Below, piece by piece: positions 1-7,338 of a stretch of 20,589 nucleotides of DNA (positions within the stretch are counted from its first letter, which is position 1; each line of letters begins with the position of its first letter). A program made the translations under genes and the position numbers. The notes under the pieces are model-generated. The model worked only from the letters and a program-made list of their open reading frames with translations, was not told the DNA's origin and made no database searches. Location: positions 1-20,589 of the forward strand of contig JAEUKO010000033.1 in NCBI GenBank assembly GCA_016794285.1. Direction: 5' to 3'. The stretch is from UBA1573 sp016794285 (lineage in GTDB: Bacteria; Pseudomonadota; Alphaproteobacteria; Micavibrionales; Micavibrionaceae).

Positions 1-302
1 CCGAACATATCTTCGAAAATATCCGAAAACGCCGCGCCAAATCCGGCCCCACCAGCACCGCCAAATCCGCCGCCGCCCATCGGGCCAGTCGCACCAAAGC
101 GGTCATACGCAGCGCGTTTATCCGGATCTTTCAAAACATCATAGGCTTCGCTGATTTCCTTGAACTTTTCTTCGGCCTTACTCTCCCCTTTGTTGCGATC
201 GGGGTGGTGCTGCATAGCAAGTTTTCGGTATGCTTTTTTTATATCTTCGTCGCTGGCGTTTTTTTCAACACCGAGAACTTTGTAGAAATCTTTTTCACTC
301 AT
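1..302 (-). CDS. dnaJ: DnaJ co-chaperone, N-terminal part (runs off left edge)
   Basis: Hsp40 co-chaperone that delivers unfolded clients to DnaK and stimulates its ATPase. The translation starts MSEKDFYKVLGVEKNAS and contains a complete J-domain over about residues 4-70, with the HPD signature in QHHPDRNKG, then KEISEAYDVLKDPDKRAAYD. A Gly/Phe-rich linker with repeated GGF and GGAG follows, which is the type I DnaJ layout. The zinc-finger and C-terminal domains lie outside the window. The ATG at 302 is preceded on the minus strand by AGGAGACC, a good ribosome site about 7 bases away. It lies 130 bp downstream of dnaK in the same direction, the usual dnaK-dnaJ order. About 100 codons are visible and there is no sign of damage. 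Confidence 0.96.
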   Translation of the reverse strand, partial: MSEKDFYKVLGVEKNASDEDIKKAYRKLAMQHHPDRNKGESKAEEKFKEISEAYDVLKDPDKRAAYDRFGATGPMGGGGFGGAGGAGFGAAFSDIFEDMF

Positions 303-367
303 TGCTCTAGGTCTCCTGAGCCAAATCTTCTAGTCCGAGCCTACGCCCCGCAGGGTTCCCAGCTTCC

Positions 368-408
368 AAGAAAACCATGAGGCAGGAAAGTAATCGCCTG
401 TCTCATGG
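368..408 (-). terminator. Hairpin between dnaK and dnaJ, possible attenuator
   Basis: A 12-bp stem pairs 375-386 with 397-408 around a 10-nt loop, with one G-U type mismatch. Read on the minus strand it is followed by TTTTCTT, so it looks like an intrinsic terminator just after dnaK and before dnaJ. It would lower dnaJ relative to dnaK rather than isolate dnaJ, since no separate dnaJ promoter is obvious. The plus-strand side also carries TCTTTTTCT after the stem, so it could work in both directions. Confidence 0.7.
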
Positions 409-432
409 TCTTTTTCTATCACATCAAGCTTT

Positions 433-2370
433 CTAGGCCCCTGTGGATTTTTTGTCATCTTCGTCAAATTTCATATCTGTGAAATCTGCATCGACAACAT
501 CGGCATCAGGTTTCCCTTGAGCAGAAGACGCACCCGCATTATCTGGCGTGCCAGCCGCTTGCTCCTGAGACTTACGATAGGCAGCCTCACCTAATTTCAT
601 GGCGGCCTGTTGTAAGGCATTGGCTTTTTGTTCAATCGCTGCCTTGTCGGATTCATCCAGAACGCTGCGCAAATCGGCAATTGCTTTTTCTGCAGCTTCT
701 TTATCCGTTGCCGAAATATCAGCCCCAAGATCGGCAATGCTTTTCTCGGTCTGATGGATCAAAGCTTCGGCATGATTGCGCGTTTCAACGAGAGCCCGAC
801 GAACCTTGTCAGATTCGGCATTGGCTTCGGCATCCTTGACCATTTTTTCAATGTCCGCATCCGAGAGACCACCAGAGGCTTGAATGCGAATATTTTGCTC
901 TTTGCCAGTAGCCTTGTCTTTGGCCGCAACGTGAACAATCCCGTTCGCATCAATGTCAAAGGTCACCTCGATCTGAGGAACTCCACGCGGAGCCGGCGGA
1001 ATCCCAACCAGATCAAACTGGCCAAGCATTTTGTTATCTGCGGCCATTTCCCGTTCCCCTTGGAAAACACGAATGGTCACTGCATTCTGGTTATCTTCCG
1101 CAGTTGAAAAGGTTTGAGATTTTTTGGTTGGGATGGTTGTGTTGCGATCAATCAAACGAGTGAACACACCGCCCAAAGTTTCGATCCCTAGCGAAAGAGG
1201 GGTGACGTCCAGCAAGAGAACGTCTTTGACTTCCCCTTGCAAAACACCGCCTTGAACTGCAGCCCCATCGGCCACGACCTCATCTGGGTTCACCCCTTTA
1301 TGAGGTTCTTTGCCGAAGAACTCGCGCACCGTTTCGATGATTTTTGGCATACGGGTCATCCCGCCGACCAATACAACTTCGTCAATATCGGAAGGTTTAA
1401 CTCCAGCGTCTTTGAGAGCCCCTTTAAGAGGTTCAATCGTGCGGCGAACCAAATCATCAACCAGAGATTCGAGTTTTGCCCGCGAGAGTTTAACATTAAG
1501 GTGTTTGGCTCCCGAGGCATCCGCCGTGATGAACGGCAAGTTGACTTCGGTTTGCGTGGTTGAAGAGAGTTCAATTTTTGCTTTCTCGGCCGCTTCTTTC
1601 AGACGCTGCAAAGCCAGTTTGTCTTGACGCAAGTCAATGGCCTGCTCTTTCTTGAACTCATCCGCCAAGAAGTCAATGATCCGCGCATCGAAATCTTCCC
1701 CACCGAGGAAAGTATCCCCGTTGGTGGATTTAACTTCGAAAACACCATCGCCAATTTCAAGAATGGAAATATCAAACGTTCCACCCCCAAGGTCATAAAC
1801 TGCGATGGTTCCTTGATTCTTTTTATCAAGCCCATAGGCAAGAGCCGCCGCCGTTGGTTCGTTGATAATCCGCAAAACTTCAAGACCGGCGATCCGCCCT
1901 GCATCCTTAGTGGCTTGACGCTGGGCATCGTTGAAATAAGCAGGAACAGTAATCACAGCTTTATCCACTGTGGTTCCCAAGAAACTTTCAGCGGTCTCTT
2001 TCATTTTTTTGAGGACCATCGCCGAAATTTGGGAGGGCGCATATTTCTCGCCTTCAATTTCCACCCAAGCATCGCCGTTATCACCTTCGATAATTTTGAA
2101 GGGTGCGTGTTCCTTCATTTTCTGAACTTGCGGGTCATTAAAGCGACGGCCAATCAAACGCTTAATCCCATAGAGAGTATTATCTGGATTGGTGACCGCT
2201 TGACGCTTGGCAGGCTGGCCAACGAGCCGCTCACCATTTTTACTGAAGGCAACCATAGAGGGGGTTGTCCGCGCCCCTTCGGAGTTCTCAATAACCCGTG
2301 GATCTTTACCATCCATGATGGCTACGCAGGAGTTGGTGGTTCCCAAATCAATACCGATAACTTTTGACAT
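433..2370 (-). CDS. dnaK: Molecular chaperone DnaK (Hsp70)
   Basis: ATP-dependent Hsp70 chaperone of the cytosol, working with DnaJ and GrpE in folding, disaggregation and heat-shock control. The 645-aa product begins MSKVIGIDLGTTNSCVAIMD, the Hsp70 phosphate-1 signature. Other Hsp70 signatures follow: AVITVPAYFNDAQRQATKDA, IINEPTAAALAYGLDKK, YDLGGGTFDISIL and VVLVGGMTRMPKI. The substrate-binding domain includes LLLDVTPLSLGIETLGG, and the C-terminus is the usual acidic tail (MKFDEDDKK). An in-frame upstream extension to 2406 exists, but the ATG at 2370 has GAGG 6 bases before it and matches family N-termini. Length is normal. It has its own heat-shock-type promoter about 170 bp upstream and is followed by dnaJ. 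Confidence 0.98.
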   Translation of the reverse strand: MSKVIGIDLGTTNSCVAIMDGKDPRVIENSEGARTTPSMVAFSKNGERLVGQPAKRQAVTNPDNTLYGIKRLIGRRFNDPQVQKMKEHAPFKIIEGDNGDAWVEIEGEKYAPSQISAMVLKKMKETAESFLGTTVDKAVITVPAYFNDAQRQATKDAGRIAGLEVLRIINEPTAAALAYGLDKKNQGTIAVYDLGGGTFDISILEIGDGVFEVKSTNGDTFLGGEDFDARIIDFLADEFKKEQAIDLRQDKLALQRLKEAAEKAKIELSSTTQTEVNLPFITADASGAKHLNVKLSRAKLESLVDDLVRRTIEPLKGALKDAGVKPSDIDEVVLVGGMTRMPKIIETVREFFGKEPHKGVNPDEVVADGAAVQGGVLQGEVKDVLLLDVTPLSLGIETLGGVFTRLIDRNTTIPTKKSQTFSTAEDNQNAVTIRVFQGEREMAADNKMLGQFDLVGIPPAPRGVPQIEVTFDIDANGIVHVAAKDKATGKEQNIRIQASGGLSDADIEKMVKDAEANAESDKVRRALVETRNHAEALIHQTEKSIADLGADISATDKEAAEKAIADLRSVLDESDKAAIEQKANALQQAAMKLGEAAYRKSQEQAAGTPDNAGASSAQGKPDADVVDADFTDMKFDEDDKKSTGA

Positions 2371-2542
2371 TATATACCTCTTCAGTTTGTCAGTGGCAAA
2401 TTTCAAGCTGCCTCACCATGAGCACAACCCAAATTCCCCGAAAGGGGCTTTGATTCCTTTTAAGAACCTAGATATAGCGGAAAAGCTCCACAAAGACACC
2501 CCCGCGCAACCTAGTAAATCACAAGAATCTACAAAGACTATA

Positions 2543-2570
2543 TTTAGGGATATGTTCCTATTTCGTCAAG
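2543..2570 (-). promoter_or_regulatory. Probable RpoH (sigma32) promoter of dnaK
   Basis: On the minus strand CTTG (2567-2570) is separated by 17 bases from CCCTAAA (2543-2549). This fits the alphaproteobacterial heat-shock promoter pattern CTTG-N17/18-CYTAT-T. Predicted transcription would start near 2535, giving dnaK a leader of about 165 nt. The leader contains a small GC hairpin (2436-2447: CCCC, GAAA, GGGG). Confidence 0.7.
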
Positions 2571-2587
2571 GCCTTCCTGTAGAATAG

Positions 2588-2623
2588 TGAAACAAACAAA
2601 GGCCCCGCATTCACGAGGCCTTT
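2588..2623 (-). terminator. Intrinsic terminator after the bactofilin gene
   Basis: AAAGGCC-type arms at 2598-2607 and 2614-2623 form a 10-bp stem with one G-U pair. On the minus strand TTTGTTTGTTT follows. It lies 34 bp beyond the bactofilin stop and just upstream of the dnaK heat-shock promoter, so it separates the two units. The plus-strand side has TTTATTTAT, making it potentially bidirectional. Confidence 0.85.
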
Positions 2624-2656
2624 ATTTATAAGACTAAAGTCTGTTTTGAAAACTGA

Positions 2657-3349
2657 CTAGCTGGCAGCCCGTTGCAAAATCGGAAGGTCGTCTTGCCCTT
2701 GCGGGTTGGCGACAGGATTTTTGCCTTTCATCGGGAAGTCAGAGCCTCCCTTATGCGACTTTTTTTCAGAGGAGGCTCCGCGGCCTCCTGTGGTTGGGGT
2801 AATTTTCCCGTCAATGGTCGCGCCAGCTTCAACAGCCAATTCTTTGTAGGCAATCGCTCCGGTGATGGACCCCGTTGCGCGGACGGTCAAACGACCGTTC
2901 ACTGTCAAATCGCCTTCGAATTTACCGGCAATTGTGGCTTCGTCGATTTCAACAGTTCCATAGAACATACCAGTTTCGGCAACTTCAAGAATGCTGGCCC
3001 CTTTCAGAGCAGCTTCAACAGTTCCTTCAACAACCAAGGTGTCGCAAGACTCGATCTCACCAGACATGGTGATTCCTTGACCAATAACCAAGCGGCGGCC
3101 TTTGGCAACTTCAGAACTAACCACTGGGCTTGGTGTACCATAAGCCGCAGGATAAGCCCCATAGCTAGGAGCAGCAGGACGTGGAGCCTGAGCAGCAGGC
3201 TGACCAGGACGTTGGAACGGGCTGGCAGCTGGAATGTCAACAGAACGGTCGTTGGATTCTTCAGAGTTTTGACTGGATTGATTCATAGCGTTGTCTTCCC
3301 CTTGAGGCGATGCGGTTTGTGGGTTGGATGATGAGGGACGATGGAACAT
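2657..3349 (-). CDS. Bactofilin (polymer-forming cytoskeletal protein)
   Basis: Bactofilins (DUF583) assemble without nucleotide into beta-helical filaments that organise cell shape, polarity or stalk and peptidoglycan synthesis sites. The 230-aa product has a Pro/Ala-rich disordered N-terminus (about residues 1-80). The central domain (about 85-185) carries the regular short repeats of the family: RLVIGQGITMSGEIESCDTL, LVVEGTVEAALKG, GMFYGTVEIDEATIAGKFEG and GRLTVRATGSITG. A charged glycine/lysine-rich tail follows. The start is uncertain. The ATG at 3349 has AGAGAGG 13 bases upstream, which is long; an internal ATG at 3286 (MNQSSQNSEE) has AGGGGA about 10 bases upstream. The gene is monocistronic in appearance, between uvrC and dnaK, and ends in a clear terminator. 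Polymer-forming assignment is firm; the specific cellular role is not deducible. Confidence 0.9.
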   Translation of the reverse strand: MFHRPSSSNPQTASPQGEDNAMNQSSQNSEESNDRSVDIPAASPFQRPGQPAAQAPRPAAPSYGAYPAAYGTPSPVVSSEVAKGRRLVIGQGITMSGEIESCDTLVVEGTVEAALKGASILEVAETGMFYGTVEIDEATIAGKFEGDLTVNGRLTVRATGSITGAIAYKELAVEAGATIDGKITPTTGGRGASSEKKSHKGGSDFPMKGKNPVANPQGQDDLPILQRAAS

Positions 3350-3545
3350 TTTGGTAACATAACCTCTCTAAAACGATTGTGCGATAATACCCTGAAAACA
3401 CAAGCTTCACCGCCTGTATTTTCTTGTTTTACTGTCCTTGAGTATGCCCGACCCTAACACGGCAAAAAGGAAAGACGCAAGAGTTTTTAGAAACTTTTTT
3501 TAGGATAAGAAACAATAAGTTAGCCAAAGAGCCTTCAACAACCAA

Positions 3546-5411
3546 TCAACTCTGGTGAAAAAAGTTGTAAATTTTTTGGGCCATTTCCCGCGAAACTCCT
3601 TCAACTTTTTGCAAATCGGATAATCCGGCATCTTGAACCGCCCGCGCGGTTCCGAAGTGAAGGAGGAGAGCTTTTTTCCGTTTGGGCCCCACCCCGGGCA
3701 CTTCGTCAAGAGCTGAACGGGAAACATCCCCCATTCGCCGGATTCTGTGACTTCCAATTACGAAACGATGCGCTTCGTCTCGTAACCTCTGTAGGTAATG
3801 AAGCACGGGATCTCCGGTTGGAAGGCTAAATTCCTCTCGCCCTTGCATAAAAAATTTCTCTCGGCCTGCATTGCGCTCCGGTCCCTTGGCAATTCCCACG
3901 ACAACAAGGTCGTTTAACACGTTCAATTCGGCCAAAACCTCGGTCACCGCATTCAACTGACCGAGTCCGCCATCAATCAAAAGCAAGTCCGGCCAGTCTG
4001 GGCCATCACGAAGCCCCTCCTCTGCGCCGGAAAATCGGCGGCGCATCACTTCTTGCATCATGCCATAATCATCAGCGGCCGAGGCTGATTTGATGTTAAA
4101 TCGCCGGTAGGCTTTCTTTTGAAACCCCTCTGGCCCCGCAACCACCATCGCCCCCACCATATTGGCTCCACTGATATGGCTGTTGTCATAAATTTCAATG
4201 CGTTGAGGGGGATGGTCCATATTGAATAAGGCCGCCACCTTATCGAGCAACATAGAATCTGTTTTTCTTTCCAATAGGTTACGTCCCAAAGCATCATGGG
4301 CATTCTTCACCGCAAATAGGGCCAGCCGCCGCCGCGCTCCTTTTTCGGGAAGGGTCAGCCGAACTTTCTTGCTGACCTCCTGCCCTCCTGACAACGCTGC
4401 CTCCAACAAGTCCTTTTGCGAAACGGGATGAGACAACAAAATCTCGGGCGGCAAGGGTTTCCCGTCATAAAATTGGAGAAGAAACGCCGTCAGAATTTCC
4501 GAACCCGTCGCCGCCGCCGGATGGGACGGGAAAAAAGCGCGGTTACCATAGTTCTGGCCTGCGCGGAAAAAGAACACCTGCACGCAGCTCCGCCCTTCGC
4601 TTTGAGCCAAAGCCACCACATCAACATCCGAAACTTCGCTGACATTAATGTCTTGGCGGGCCTGAAGAACCGCCAACGCCTTGATCCGGTCCCGTACCAA
4701 AGCCGCAGCTTCGTAATCTTGGTGCAAGCTAGCCTCTTGCATCGTAGCTTGCAGCTTTTCCTGAACATCCCGTGTTTTTCCAGAAAGAAAACTTTCGGCA
4801 TCCCGAACCTGCTCGGCATATTCCTCTTTTGTGGCATACCCCACGCAAGGGGCCGAACATAACTTAATGTGATACTGCAAACACGGCCTTTTACGAGCTG
4901 AAAAGTAACTGTCTGTGCAGTTTCTGAGCAAGAAAGCTTTTTGGATAACCTTGAGAGTCTCATTCACCGCGACATTGCTGGCAAAAGGTCCGTAATATTG
5001 ACCAAGGCGGTCCTGTTTGCCGCGATATTTCAGGACCTGCGGGAAGTCATGCCCCGCCGTTAACAAAAGATAAGGGTAAGACTTATCATCTTTGAGCAGC
5101 ACGTTATAAGGAGGCAGTAATTTTTTGATTAAGTTGGATTCAAGAAGAAGAGCTTCTACTTCGGTATGGGTATGGATAAATTCCATACCTTCTGTCTGAG
5201 AGATCATCCTTTGCAAGCGAAGCGGCAAACGTGCGGGGCGCGAATAGGTCACAACCCGCCGTTTTAAGGAACGTGCCTTGCCCACGTACAAAACCTCTCC
5301 GTTTTGTCCCAGCATCCGGTACACCCCGGGGGCATCAGGCAGCATCTCGACATACCGCCGGATGACAGCAGCCCCTCTTTCCAAAGATGTCTCGACTGGC
5401 CCTGAACTCAT
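3546..5411 (-). CDS. uvrC: UvrABC excinuclease subunit C
   Basis: UvrC makes both incisions in nucleotide excision repair after UvrA/UvrB damage recognition. With the chosen start the product is 621 aa. The GIY-YIG nuclease domain is N-terminal (PGVYRMLGQNGEVLYVGKA, about residues 28-46). Four cysteines at about 165, 177, 185 and 189 have 12-8-4 spacing, matching the Fe-S cluster cysteines described in E. coli UvrC. A UVR domain lies near 211-246, followed by the RNase H-like second nuclease domain (EIYDNSHISGANMVGAMVV, LLLIDGGLGQLNA). Tandem helix-hairpin-helix motifs end the protein (VPGVGPKRKKALLLHFGT, VEGVSREMAQKI). In-frame upstream starts exist at 5426 and 5456; I prefer 5411 (MSSGPVETSLERG), but no ribosome site is decisive. 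It is divergent from ctrA, sharing about 145 bp of intergenic DNA. Confidence 0.96.
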   Translation of the reverse strand: MSSGPVETSLERGAAVIRRYVEMLPDAPGVYRMLGQNGEVLYVGKARSLKRRVVTYSRPARLPLRLQRMISQTEGMEFIHTHTEVEALLLESNLIKKLLPPYNVLLKDDKSYPYLLLTAGHDFPQVLKYRGKQDRLGQYYGPFASNVAVNETLKVIQKAFLLRNCTDSYFSARKRPCLQYHIKLCSAPCVGYATKEEYAEQVRDAESFLSGKTRDVQEKLQATMQEASLHQDYEAAALVRDRIKALAVLQARQDINVSEVSDVDVVALAQSEGRSCVQVFFFRAGQNYGNRAFFPSHPAAATGSEILTAFLLQFYDGKPLPPEILLSHPVSQKDLLEAALSGGQEVSKKVRLTLPEKGARRRLALFAVKNAHDALGRNLLERKTDSMLLDKVAALFNMDHPPQRIEIYDNSHISGANMVGAMVVAGPEGFQKKAYRRFNIKSASAADDYGMMQEVMRRRFSGAEEGLRDGPDWPDLLLIDGGLGQLNAVTEVLAELNVLNDLVVVGIAKGPERNAGREKFFMQGREEFSLPTGDPVLHYLQRLRDEAHRFVIGSHRIRRMGDVSRSALDEVPGVGPKRKKALLLHFGTARAVQDAGLSDLQKVEGVSREMAQKIYNFFHQS

Positions 5412-5476
5412 ATTTTTATATTCCATGAAACGCGCCCATCTCCAAGCCCAAAGCAAAAAGTGAAGAAAATCATTTG

Positions 5477-5521
5477 TTAACCTTTTTAATATTTGTTAAT
5501 ATGGTTGTTAATAAAGTTTAA
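5477..5521 (+). promoter_or_regulatory. Cluster of five TTAA half-sites upstream of ctrA
   Basis: TTAA occurs at 5477, 5486, 5496, 5508 and 5518, with spacers of 5, 6, 8 and 6 bases. CtrA binds TTAA-N7-TTAA with some tolerance, and ctrA is autoregulated in Caulobacter. A TTAACC (5477-5482) placed 17 bases before TATGGT (5500-5505) could be a CtrA-type -35/-10 pair. The spacers are not exactly 7, so binding is inferred. Half-sites could also influence the divergent uvrC. Confidence 0.5.
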
Positions 5522-5555
5522 TTCGGCCAACGGGTTTCAAGGGGAGATTACCAAT

Positions 5556-6263
5556 ATGAGAGTTTTACTTGTTGAAGATGACAGCTCAACCGCCAAGAGT
5601 ATTGAGATGATCCTCAAATCTGAGGGTTATATGGTGGAAAGCACCGACCTCGGCGAAGATGCCTACGAACTGGGTAAATTCTACGAATACGACATTATTG
5701 TTCTCGACCTCATGCTGCCTGATATGCACGGCTATGACGTTCTGAAGAAGCTCCGTGCGGAAAAGATTGGTATTCCTATCCTGATTCTTTCTGGCCTTGC
5801 GGAACTGGACAACAAAATCAAAGGCCTTGGCTTTGGGGCAGATGATTACCTGACCAAACCCTTTGAAAAAGCCGAATTGATTGCGCGGATCAAGGCGATT
5901 GTCCGCCGCTCTCAAGGTCATGCCCAAAGCCAGATCAAAATTGGACGGGTCACGGTTAACCTCGATTCGCGAACCGTGGACGTAGACGGAAAACCCGTTC
6001 ACCTGACGGGCAAGGAGTACGGAATCCTTGAGCTTTTGGCCTTGCGCAAAGGAACCACCCTGACCAAGGAAATGTTCCTCAACCATCTATATGGCGGGAT
6101 GGATGAACCGGAAGTCAAAATCATTGACGTTTTCATCTGCAAGTTGCGCAAGAAACTGGAGCAAGCCTCTGACGGGGAGAACTACATTGAAACCGTCTGG
6201 GGACGCGGCTACGTCCTGCGCGAACCTTCTCAAGCAGAAAAAGTCAAAGCCGCCAACGCATAG
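5556..6263 (+). CDS. ctrA: Cell-cycle response regulator CtrA
   Basis: OmpR-class response regulator. In alphaproteobacteria it is activated by the CckA-ChpT relay and controls flagellar, division, chemotaxis and, in Caulobacter, replication-origin functions. The 235-aa product begins MRVLLVEDDSSTAKSIEMIL. The receiver domain (1-120) has the acidic pair at 8-9, phospho-acceptor Asp51 (IIVLDLMLPDMHG) and the LTKPF lysine. The winged-helix DNA-binding domain (about 125-227) is nearly identical to what I recall of Caulobacter CtrA, including HLTGKEYGILELLALRKGTT, KEMFLNHLYGGMDEPE and KIIDVFICKLRKKLE. The ATG at 5556 follows AAGGGGAGA at a good distance; a TTG-initiated extension to 5493 is unlikely. 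A strong terminator follows at 6296. The TTAA-rich upstream region suggests autoregulation. Confidence 0.97.
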   Translation: MRVLLVEDDSSTAKSIEMILKSEGYMVESTDLGEDAYELGKFYEYDIIVLDLMLPDMHGYDVLKKLRAEKIGIPILILSGLAELDNKIKGLGFGADDYLTKPFEKAELIARIKAIVRRSQGHAQSQIKIGRVTVNLDSRTVDVDGKPVHLTGKEYGILELLALRKGTTLTKEMFLNHLYGGMDEPEVKIIDVFICKLRKKLEQASDGENYIETVWGRGYVLREPSQAEKVKAANA

Positions 6264-6295
6264 GGGCTATTCCCCACAGAGAGATCTTCTCCCCA

Positions 6296-6330
6296 AAACG
6301 CCCCGTAATTTCATCGGGGCGTTTGTTTTT
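6296..6330 (+). terminator. Strong intrinsic terminator of ctrA
   Basis: A perfect 10-bp stem (AAACGCCCCG at 6296-6305 with CGGGGCGTTT at 6315-6324) encloses a 9-nt loop and is followed by GTTTTT. It lies 33 bp after the ctrA stop. The last six codons and stop of the convergent 290-aa gene lie inside it. Confidence 0.93.
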
Positions 6331-7183
6331 GTGCCTCAATAAGCGAAAGATGATTTTCAACCTCCTGCCTCGTTGTAGGAGACATAACCCAGTCAATCTT
6401 TGCCTTTTCGCCAAAAACCTCTTTCAGCCTTGTTTCAAGACCCTTGGTTTCTTCTCTAACATCTGTTCTCCGAAGCCCTGAGACAACAAAGGCTTCAATG
6501 TCTGCCGCAGGATACTGGTACTGTGCTCCGGCAAAGAAGGCAATATTTGTGTAATACGAACGAAGATCTCCCGCCTCTCTCGTTATAGGAGGAAGCTCAG
6601 TGTGGGAAAGTTGGGGGTTGAGGCTTTTCAGCTCTCGGTTCAGCCTCTCAAGATGCCCGTCCATAATAGGAAGACAGGAATTTACAATCGGCTCCCATGA
6701 TTGCGGAGCCAATCCGCTTCTCATATGCAGAAGAGCCAAATGCGGCCAAAAGTATTTTTTTGCAACCTTCCAACATTCTGCTGGACTTTCTGCCTCTGGG
6801 TAATGGTACTGGCCCAACAGACTCGGCATATTGATAGCCTCCGCCAGTCGAACAACCGCAGAATCCGCAGGTGGATCAAGAATGGCAACCACATCATCCG
6901 TTGAGCAAGCCGTTTTTTCTGGTCCTGCTGCCCACATATAGAGCCGGTGCCTTTGCTTTCGTCCCCAAGACATCCCTTCTTGATCTCCGTAAACTCGATC
7001 AAAGTGAAACCATGTTTCCTTTGTTACCTCTAGCCCTTCTAATCTTGGATGCTTTATTTTAGGGGACGGCCAAACAGATAGGCTCAGATGAACGAGGGAT
7101 TCGGACATACGGCGAACTCCCGCCAGCAGATTTTGTGTAAGTCTGCGTGAAGAAGTTTCAGAATCTTCTTCAAAATAGCCCAC
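6311..7183 (-). CDS. Hypothetical protein, 290 aa
   Basis: I do not recognise this protein. It starts with GTG at 7183 (MGYFEEDSETSSRRLTQNLL) behind an excellent ribosome site (GGAGGAA, 7 bases away) and a near-consensus promoter, so expression is well supported. No signal peptide or membrane segment is visible. The sequence is rich in Trp, Tyr and charged residues, with segments such as ETWFHFDRVYGDQEGMSWGR, KYFWPHLALLHMRSG and DLRSYYTNIAFFAGAQYQYP. It looks like a soluble, mostly helical cytosolic protein with no nucleotide-binding or catalytic signature that I can name. It is convergent with ctrA and divergent from pgsA, and stands alone. Codon use resembles its neighbours, giving no sign of recent transfer. 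Confidence 0.8.
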   Translation of the reverse strand: MGYFEEDSETSSRRLTQNLLAGVRRMSESLVHLSLSVWPSPKIKHPRLEGLEVTKETWFHFDRVYGDQEGMSWGRKQRHRLYMWAAGPEKTACSTDDVVAILDPPADSAVVRLAEAINMPSLLGQYHYPEAESPAECWKVAKKYFWPHLALLHMRSGLAPQSWEPIVNSCLPIMDGHLERLNRELKSLNPQLSHTELPPITREAGDLRSYYTNIAFFAGAQYQYPAADIEAFVVSGLRRTDVREETKGLETRLKEVFGEKAKIDWVMSPTTRQEVENHLSLIEAQKQTPR

Positions 7184-7209
7184 TACACTTCCTCCCCGTC
7201 CTCCGTGTA

Positions 7210-7238
7210 AACATAGCGGCTTTTCCGAAATATGTCAA
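7210..7238 (-). promoter_or_regulatory. Near-consensus sigma70 promoter of the 290-aa gene
   Basis: On the minus strand TTGACA (7233-7238) and TATGTT (7210-7215) are separated by exactly 17 bases. Transcription should begin near 7203, leaving a leader of about 20 nt that contains the GGAGGAA ribosome site. It is the best vegetative promoter I could find in the window. Confidence 0.8.
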
Positions 7239-7338
7239 ATTATAATGATCCCCATCTCATAGGTCGCTTTTTCTCTTTGCATGGGAAAACGTCAATATCT
7301 GATTGATTACAAAGCTCAAACCCCGTACAAACTTGAGT

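Noticed and set aside
1624..2367. Long plus-strand reading frame of 247 codons opposite dnaK
   Set aside because: It is the antisense shadow of the conserved DnaK ATPase domain; no ribosome site and no protein-like family signature.
2672..3331. 219-codon plus-strand frame opposite the bactofilin gene
   Set aside because: Antisense of the repetitive bactofilin coding sequence, which has clear family motifs on the minus strand.
3350..3545. Small gene or RNA between uvrC and the bactofilin gene
   Set aside because: No open frame with a ribosome site and no convincing hairpin; only weak promoter-like pairs such as TTGCGT-N17-TTAGGG on the minus strand.
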